Below, piece after piece: positions 57,711 to 64,000 of a stretch of 64,000 bases of DNA. The stretch's first letter is position 1. Each line of letters opens with the position of its first letter. The notes under the pieces are model-generated. The model saw nothing but the letters and a program-made list of their open reading frames with translations, ran no database searches and had not been told where the DNA came from. This DNA is from Chitinophaga pinensis (lineage in GTDB: Bacteria; Bacteroidota; Bacteroidia; Chitinophagales; CAMDFR01), in contig CAMART010000002.1 of assembly GCA_945860705.1 (NCBI GenBank), forward strand, positions 62,001 to 126,000. The letters are read 5' to 3'. Both the position numbers and the translations under genes were made by a program.

Positions 57711-58856
57711 ATGAATTTTGAACAGACAGATAATGCAAAAGCAGTAGCTCAAATGGCAAAAGATTTTGCCGAAAAAGAAATAAGACCCTATGTAATGGAA
57801 TGGGATGAAAGTCAAGAATTGCCACTTGATACCCTCAAAAAAATGGGCGAACTAGGCTTGATGGGAATGCTGGTACCAGAAGAATACGGTGGAGCAGGTA
57901 TGGGATATTTTGAATATGTAAATGGAATCGTAGAAATATCAAAAGTATGTGGTTCGGTAGGATTGTCTATGGCAGCACACAACTCACTTTGTACTAATCA
58001 TATATTGAGTTTTGGAAACGAGGCTCAAAAGAAAAAATACTTACCAAAACTAGCTACATGCGAGCATTTGGGAGCTTGGGCACTTACAGAACCTAATACA
58101 GGGAGTGATGCTATGCGTATGAAATGTACTGCTAAGAAAGAAGGAAACAACTGGGTTATCAATGGTACAAAATGCTGGATCACGCACGGTAAAAGTAGTG
58201 ATGTGATAGTGGCTATAGTAAGAACGGGCGAATTGCTTGATAGCCATGGTATGACGGCTTTTGTGATAGAAAGAGGAAATCCAGGTTTGTCTGCTGGTAA
58301 AAAAGAAAATAAATTGGGTATGCGTGCTTCAGAAACTGCTGAAGTGATATTTAATAATTGTATAGTAAGCGAAGACGCTATATTAGGCAAAGAAGGTGAG
58401 GGATTTCAACAAGCTATGAAAATATTGGATGGTGGTAGAATCTCTATTGCATCACTTGGATTGGGCATAGCAAAAGGAGCATTTGAAGCATCAGTAAAAT
58501 ATGCAAAAGAAAGAGAGCAGTTTGGTCAGCCGATTGCCAACTTCCAAGCTATTGGTTTCAAACTAGCTGATATGGCGCTACAAATTGAGGCAGGTGAACT
58601 ACTCACGCTTCAAGCAGCAGATATGAAAAATAAAGGTATGAAAGTGACCAAAGAAGGTGCCTATGCAAAATACTATACATCAGAAGTTGCGGTGAGTGTA
58701 GCTAATGATGCGGTGCAGATATTTGGTGGATATGGATATACCAAAGATTTTCCGGTAGAAAAATTCTATAGAGATAGTAAACTATGTACGATAGGTGAAG
58801 GTACTAGTGAAATCCAAAAACTAGTAATAGCTAGAGAATTATTGAAAGGAAATTAA
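57711..58856 (+). CDS. Acyl-CoA dehydrogenase
   Basis: ORF track TTG start at 57687 overlaps the -7 box; ATG at 57711 gives MNFEQTDNAKAVAQMAKDFAEKEI; ALTEPNTGSDA; YGGYGYTKDFPVEKFYRDSKLCTIGEGTSEIQ. Confidence 0.95.
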   Translation: MNFEQTDNAKAVAQMAKDFAEKEIRPYVMEWDESQELPLDTLKKMGELGLMGMLVPEEYGGAGMGYFEYVNGIVEISKVCGSVGLSMAAHNSLCTNHILSFGNEAQKKKYLPKLATCEHLGAWALTEPNTGSDAMRMKCTAKKEGNNWVINGTKCWITHGKSSDVIVAIVRTGELLDSHGMTAFVIERGNPGLSAGKKENKLGMRASETAEVIFNNCIVSEDAILGKEGEGFQQAMKILDGGRISIASLGLGIAKGAFEASVKYAKEREQFGQPIANFQAIGFKLADMALQIEAGELLTLQAADMKNKGMKVTKEGAYAKYYTSEVAVSVANDAVQIFGGYGYTKDFPVEKFYRDSKLCTIGEGTSEIQKLVIARELLKGN

Positions 58857-58884
58857 TAATTAAAACAAATAATATTTTAAGAAG

Positions 58885-58911
58885 AAGCTATCTCAAAAGG
58901 ATAGCTTTTTT
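58885..58911 (+). terminator. Terminator between convergent genes
   Basis: AAGCTATC tcaaaag GATAGCTTTTTTA. Confidence 0.85.
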
Positions 58912-59845
58912 ATTTCCGTCTCACAATCAATATAGGTCTAAAACCTACATATGGATTTGGATAATCATATTTCATTTCGCTAGTTACTTGTATGTCAAAC
59001 CCTGGTGAGTTCCAACTTCCTCCTCTAGCTATTCCTTTGGTTTCTATCATCTCTGCAACATTACCGCATGAGTTGTATAGTCCAAAATCATTTGTTTGAT
59101 AAGAAATAACAGGAGCTGTTACATCAGCATTGTCATTCAGGTTTCCAGCAATTCCCATATTGGGATTATAACATACTATTTCATATTGTTTGCTACTATC
59201 ATTATAATGAATACAACCATCACTTATCGATTTATAATTAGCTAATTTTTGACCTATTTTATTTTCAGTGTATGGTCCACCCCAAGAAAATTGTGCAAGT
59301 TTTTTTCCACCTCTTGTTGCATATTCCCATTGAGTTGCATTAGGTAGTTTTGCTTCTATTACATATTCGCTTTGTTCTTGATTCATCTTTTTAGAAAACC
59401 ACTCGCAATATAGTTTGGCTCCTTCATAGCTCATATTTACACAAGGATATTGATTATATGCAGGATGCTGAAAATAGTATTCAACGTAAGGTTCATTATA
59501 CCCATATTGATCTCTCCATTTTTGAGTATCTACTATAGCTATTCTATATTTTTCTATTTCATTATTTTTAATTAAATCTGCAAGAAACTCTCTATACTGC
59601 AAATTGCTAATTTCAGTGCTTGAGATATAAAAAAAATCTACAAGTATTTCTTTGGAAATGAGTCTTTGTTGTTTGCCTTGGTAATATGAAGAATCACTCA
59701 GTATATGCAAAGTTCCCGTGGGTATAAAACAAAAATTTTGAAGCGATTTGTTTTTAGATTTAAGATAGATAGGCTTTACAGTATTAGAGGATACACAATA
59801 CATAAAAGATAGTATACATGTAAATAGTAAAATTATTTTTTTCAT
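58910..59845 (-). CDS. SUMF1/formylglycine-generating-enzyme-fold protein
   Basis: YISSTEISNLQYREFL; YPCVNMSYEGAKLYCEWFSKK; LPNATQWEYATRGG; GNVAEMIETKGIARGGSWNSPG. Confidence 0.87.
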   Translation of the reverse strand: MKKIILLFTCILSFMYCVSSNTVKPIYLKSKNKSLQNFCFIPTGTLHILSDSSYYQGKQQRLISKEILVDFFYISSTEISNLQYREFLADLIKNNEIEKYRIAIVDTQKWRDQYGYNEPYVEYYFQHPAYNQYPCVNMSYEGAKLYCEWFSKKMNQEQSEYVIEAKLPNATQWEYATRGGKKLAQFSWGGPYTENKIGQKLANYKSISDGCIHYNDSSKQYEIVCYNPNMGIAGNLNDNADVTAPVISYQTNDFGLYNSCGNVAEMIETKGIARGGSWNSPGFDIQVTSEMKYDYPNPYVGFRPILIVRRK

Positions 59846-59905
59846 ATTTTAGATTTATTGGTAAAGATATAAACGTATAAGTAGTATATTTTATTGTATC
59901 AAACT

Positions 59906-59943
59906 AAAAAAAGCTTGTCTGTATTTCTACAAACAAGCTTTTA
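59906..59943 (-). terminator. Terminator downstream of OmpA/TSP3 gene
   Basis: AAAAGCTTGTcTGTatttctACAaACAAGCTTTTA. Confidence 0.85.
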
Positions 59944-59966
59944 TGTATTATAATTATGAGAAAAGA

Positions 59967-61406
59967 TTAATCTTTCAATGTAATATCTACTCTTCTGTTT
60001 TGTTGTCTACCTTCTGCAGTAGCATTAGTTGCTATTGGTCTCGTATCACCATATCCGTTGCTAGTAAGTCTGCTAGGAGAAATTCCTTTTGCTACAAAAT
60101 AGTTCATCACAGCTCCTGCTCTTCTTGCAGATAGATCCATGTTTTTCATTACATTTCCTAAATTATCAGTATGGCCTGCTATTACAAATTTTACAAAGTC
60201 ATATTCTTTCATTATAGCTACTACCTCATCCAATTCTTTATATGAAATAGGTTTGATGATGTCTTTTCCTGTTTCAAATTGGATAGATTTAGCTGCAAAT
60301 GCTATTTTATTCTGTATTTCTTGTCTTTTAGATTCATCCATTTTAGGACAACCTTGTCTTTCAGCTACACCAGCTACATCTGGACATTTATCCTCTTTAT
60401 CAGCGATTCCGTCATTGTCTCTATCTGGGCAACCATTCGTTTTTGTACTACCAAATACTGTAGGACAAGCATCATTTTTATCCATGACACCATCACCGTC
60501 ACTATCAGGGCATCCGTTCATAGCTATACTACCTTTTACATCTGGACATTGATCATCTTTATCCATGACACCATCACCATCTCTATCTGGGCATCCGTTC
60601 ATTTCTTTGCTTCCTGCATCTCTTGGGCAACCATCTTCGCTATCCATGATGCCATCTCCATCTGTATCAGGGCAACCAGCAAAAGCAATGATACCTGCCA
60701 CTGTAGGGCACTTATCAGCGTTATCCATGATGCCATCACCATCAGCATCAGGGCAACCACCTAAAGCAACTAAACCAACTACATCTGGACATGCATCTTC
60801 AAAATCTGCAATACCATCTTTATCTTTATCGGCACCTTTCCCAAAACGCACTACAAAACCTATTGCATGGTGCATATAGCTTGGTGTTCTTACTTTTCCT
60901 ACAGTTTTGTTATATGATGTTTCTATGTTCACACCAAATTTTGGAGTCAACCAAATATTTGTTCCTGCTCCAAGACCAAAACTAGGATTTGTTCTTTTAT
61001 CAAAATGAGTAAGACCTGCGCTACCAATTATATATGGGTCAAACCAACATTTTGTATTTAGTATATATCCATTAGCAAATTTATATTTTGCATTGATATC
61101 CCAATCTAAGAAAAATTTATTTTCGTTCGTGATAGTAGGTCTTCTATCAGCAATGCCTAGAGAAATTTGTGTACCCACAGTAAAAGAATTTCCTATAGCT
61201 CTATCTACCCATATTTTGCCAATACCTGGAAGTAGATTCCAGTTTTTGAATCTAAAATATTCTCTAAAAAAACCATCGTCGTTGATAGTCATTTGAGGTC
61301 CATGTGTTCCAAATCCTACCAACCAAGGGTAGTCTTTGTTTTGTGCAAATGTATTAGATACAAACATCATAATGCATGCAAGTAAAAGTAATTTAATGCT
61401 TTTCAT
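59967..61406 (-). CDS. OmpA family protein with thrombospondin type-3 repeats
   Basis: Tandem DxDGDGIMDxxDxCPxxxG repeats; C-terminal OmpA FVIAGHTDNLGN...LSARRAGAVMNYFVAKGISPSRL. Confidence 0.94.
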   Translation of the reverse strand: MKSIKLLLLACIMMFVSNTFAQNKDYPWLVGFGTHGPQMTINDDGFFREYFRFKNWNLLPGIGKIWVDRAIGNSFTVGTQISLGIADRRPTITNENKFFLDWDINAKYKFANGYILNTKCWFDPYIIGSAGLTHFDKRTNPSFGLGAGTNIWLTPKFGVNIETSYNKTVGKVRTPSYMHHAIGFVVRFGKGADKDKDGIADFEDACPDVVGLVALGGCPDADGDGIMDNADKCPTVAGIIAFAGCPDTDGDGIMDSEDGCPRDAGSKEMNGCPDRDGDGVMDKDDQCPDVKGSIAMNGCPDSDGDGVMDKNDACPTVFGSTKTNGCPDRDNDGIADKEDKCPDVAGVAERQGCPKMDESKRQEIQNKIAFAAKSIQFETGKDIIKPISYKELDEVVAIMKEYDFVKFVIAGHTDNLGNVMKNMDLSARRAGAVMNYFVAKGISPSRLTSNGYGDTRPIATNATAEGRQQNRRVDITLKD

Positions 61407-61524
61407 AAAATCGATTTTGATTTAATAAATATTTAATAGTCTGATAACTATCAATTATCAGACCAAAATTAACAAATTTTAAGTTAAAAGGATTATATGG
61501 TTATAAATACTATTTACAATATTT

Positions 61525-63318
61525 TTAGCCATTCATGGTTGCTAAAAACTCTTCGTTGTCTTTGGTGTTTTTCATATGTTGTAATAAGAAAGTCATAGAT
61601 TCCTCTGGTTTCATATCAGAGAGGTGATTTCTTAATATCCATAATCTTGCAAGAGTTTCTTTATCTAGCAATAAATCATCTCTACGAGTACCACTATTGA
61701 TTACATCTATAGCAGGGTAGATACGTTTATTAGAAAGTTTTCTATCAAGTTGTACTTCCATATTACCAGTACCTTTAAACTCTTCGAAAATTACTTCATC
61801 CATTTTAGACCCAGTTTCTATAAGGGCTGTAGCCAATATAGTCAACGAACCTCCATTCTCAATTTTACGTGCTGCACCAAAAAATTGTTTTGGTTTTTGC
61901 ATGGCATTTGCTTCTACACCACCACTCAATACCTTACCACTACTTGGTGCTACTGTATTGTGCGCTCTAGCCAAACGAGTGATAGAGTCTAGCAATATCA
62001 CCACATCATGGCCGCTCTCTACTAGTCTTTTAGCTTTTTGTAAAGCTATTGAAGAAACTTTTACATGTTTTTCTGCAGGTTCGTCAAATGTAGATGCTAT
62101 TACTTCTGCATTTACACTACGTTGCATATCTGTTACCTCTTCAGGTCTTTCATCTATTAGTAGTACTATTAAATATATTTCAGGATGATTTTCAGCTATC
62201 GCATTCGCTATATCTTTAAGTATAGTTGTTTTACCTACTTTTGGCTGAGCAACTATCATACCTCTCTGTCCTTTTCCTAGTGGGGTAAATAAATCCATCA
62301 ATCTTGTGGTATAGTTACTTGCTTTATTACTAAGATTTATTTTTTCATTAGGGAAAAGAGGAGTCAAATAATCAAAAGAAACTCTATCTCTCAAGTCTTG
62401 AGGGTCTCTACCATTCAATGAATCTACTTTTAATAAAGCAAAATATTTTTCGCCTTCTTTAGGTGGTCTTATTGGACCAGTAACCGTATCACCAGTTTTT
62501 AAACCAAATAGTTTTATTTGAGAAGGTGATACATATACATCATCTGGCGATGAAAGATAATTGTAATCTGCACTTCTCAAAAATCCGTATCCATCAGGCA
62601 TCATTTCTAGTACGCCTTCACCAGATACCAAACCATCAAGTTCTGCTATATTAGATTCTTTACGTTTTTGATGTTGATGCTCAGGTCTGTTTTGATTTGG
62701 ATTTCTATTTTCATTTTGAGAAATATCAGGCTGATTTTCTTGTGGAGTTTCTGTATTGCTATCAGCTGTGTTTTCTATTTTTGGCTCAATTGGTTGTCTA
62801 TCATTATTGTTAGTATTATCAACAGGTGGTTTTCTATTTGGGTTATTATTTTCTATAGGTCTCCTGTTGGGATTGTTGTTTTCTTGTGGAGTTCTTTTTT
62901 GTATGTTTTCGCTGATAACTGGTGCATCAGGTGCTGGTTTTTCTTGTTTTATAGGAGGTATTATTTTTGCTTTAGGTCTTTTATCTATAGTCTTATCTAG
63001 TACTATTTTTTCTTCTTTTGGAGCTATTTCTTCTTTTGTAATTATTGGTTCGATTGTTACTTCTACAGGTGCTGGAGTTGAAAATAATTCTGCAGTTTCA
63101 TCTTCTACTTTCTTTTTTCTTGGTCTTAGTACTCGCTCTTTTGCTGCAGGTTTTTCATCCACAATTTTTGAATTGCTGATAGCTTGTGCATCAAGTATAG
63201 CATGTATCAATGCTTGTTTTTCTAGTTTTTTTGGATTTTTAATTTGAAATGAAGTGGCAATTTCTAAAAGCTCTGCTGGAATCATATCATTGAGCTGCAA
63301 TACATCGTAGTTAGACAT
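61525..63318 (-). CDS. rho: Transcription termination factor Rho with long low-complexity insert
   Basis: [82 protein letters not shown]; Asn/Pro/Arg-rich insert. Confidence 0.97.
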   Translation of the reverse strand: MSNYDVLQLNDMIPAELLEIATSFQIKNPKKLEKQALIHAILDAQAISNSKIVDEKPAAKERVLRPRKKKVEDETAELFSTPAPVEVTIEPIITKEEIAPKEEKIVLDKTIDKRPKAKIIPPIKQEKPAPDAPVISENIQKRTPQENNNPNRRPIENNNPNRKPPVDNTNNNDRQPIEPKIENTADSNTETPQENQPDISQNENRNPNQNRPEHQHQKRKESNIAELDGLVSGEGVLEMMPDGYGFLRSADYNYLSSPDDVYVSPSQIKLFGLKTGDTVTGPIRPPKEGEKYFALLKVDSLNGRDPQDLRDRVSFDYLTPLFPNEKINLSNKASNYTTRLMDLFTPLGKGQRGMIVAQPKVGKTTILKDIANAIAENHPEIYLIVLLIDERPEEVTDMQRSVNAEVIASTFDEPAEKHVKVSSIALQKAKRLVESGHDVVILLDSITRLARAHNTVAPSSGKVLSGGVEANAMQKPKQFFGAARKIENGGSLTILATALIETGSKMDEVIFEEFKGTGNMEVQLDRKLSNKRIYPAIDVINSGTRRDDLLLDKETLARLWILRNHLSDMKPEESMTFLLQHMKNTKDNEEFLATMNG

Positions 63319-63547
63319 GTGTAGTGATAATTATTTTATTGATGAAATGTATAATATAAGTGTAATAAATCCTTATGATTTTTTGTTTTGATATTTTAAT
63401 TCTGAGAAAAAACTTAGGTAATTTTTTAATAGTTGAGGAGAATTTCCTCTTATTTGATACTGCAAGTATAGTCTGTTTTTCTCTAACCAACAAATTTTTT
63501 TTAAAATCATACCAAATACATGATGACTATATAGCTATCATCATTTA

Positions 63548-63555
63548 TCTTTGCA
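63548..63555 (+). promoter_or_regulatory. Putative -7 promoter box TATCTTTG for serS
   Basis: Matches TAnnTTTG, 33 bp before start codon. Confidence 0.55.
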
Positions 63556-63588
63556 ACTGTCAATGTAATAGAATAAACAAAATCGTAT

Positions 63589-64000
63589 GATAGAAATAGC
63601 TTATTTAAGAGCCAACCCAGAAATAGTTAAAGAAAAACTAAAAGTAAAGAATTATAAAGATTTGCAATTGGTAGATCAGATTATATCTATAGATGCAGCA
63701 AGAAGAACGATTCAGAAACAATTAGATGATATACTTGCAAAAGGAAATGAGCTTGCTTCAAAAATTGGTGTATTATATAAAGAAGGCAAAAAAGAGGAAG
63801 CAGATATTTTAAAAGCTGAAAGTCTATCATACAAAGAAGAGACTGCTAAATTAAAAACGCAATTAGATGCTTTAGAAAAAGATCAGGAAGATGTGTTGGT
63901 ACAACTTCCAAACCTACCAAGTGAACTTGTACCTATAGGTAAGACACCAGAAGATAATGTAGTAACCAAACAAGTAGGAGAAATACCAAAATTACATGAT
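63589..64000 (+). CDS. serS: Seryl-tRNA synthetase (truncated by window edge)
   Basis: Manual translation MIEIAYLRANPEIVKEKLKVKNYKDLQLVDQIISIDAARRTIQKQLDDILAKGNELASKIGVLYKEGKKEEAD...LPNLPSELVPIGKTPEDN: SerRS N-terminal coiled-coil. Confidence 0.94.

Noticed and set aside
60139-60985. Several plus-strand ORFs (e.g. SMMPSPSVSGQPAKAMIPATVGH)
   Set aside because: Antisense shadows of the thrombospondin type-3 repeats in the OmpA gene 59967-61406
62668-63247. Plus-strand membrane-like ORFs over rho
   Set aside because: Antisense of the Asn/Pro/Arg-rich insert gives hydrophobic-looking translation; rho frame is unambiguous
1-64000. tRNA, rRNA, insertion sequences, integrases, restriction-modification or canonical defence genes
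   Set aside because: None recognised by reading both strands; a tRNAscan/ISfinder/PADLOC run would be needed to exclude divergent ones

Overview
This 64 kb window comes from an AT-rich Bacteroidota chromosome. Supporting signs are TAnnTTTG -7 boxes, type IX secretion (T9SS) sorting tails, and the lineage-typical sigma factor and Rho. It is densely coding, mostly housekeeping with accessory stretches: a partial aldehyde dehydrogenase, rpoD, sdaA, an ACMSD-like amidohydrolase, fabG, an ABC1 kinase, rlmD, a PPIase/SurA-like trio, a MoxR ATPase, a ceramidase-like protein, an RsmI-like methylase, an LTA-synthase-like protein, a WYL regulator, obg, adk, clpP, acyl-CoA dehydrogenase, rho and partial serS. 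The most interesting areas are: (i) a probable T9SS surface-structure operon at 15.3-23.5 kb (chimeric OmpA, type-B CTD cadherin/Ig-like repeat protein, PorP/SprF, PorE-like OmpA), preceded by a palindromic non-coding repeat island and a 48-aa leader-like ORF; (ii) a tightly overlapping six-gene secreted/lipoprotein cluster at 40.0-44.3 kb containing three tandem cysteine-motif lipoproteins; (iii) degenerate heptanucleotide (period-7) arrays at about nine intergenic loci; (iv) a 43-codon lipoprotein-like ORF missing from the ORF track; (v) several unusual domain architectures (plug-only TonB-like protein, CxxCH mini-protein with a T9SS tail, Rho with a large low-complexity insert). No tRNA, rRNA, CRISPR array or IS element was recognised. 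All assignments come from reading the sequence; no database search was run.
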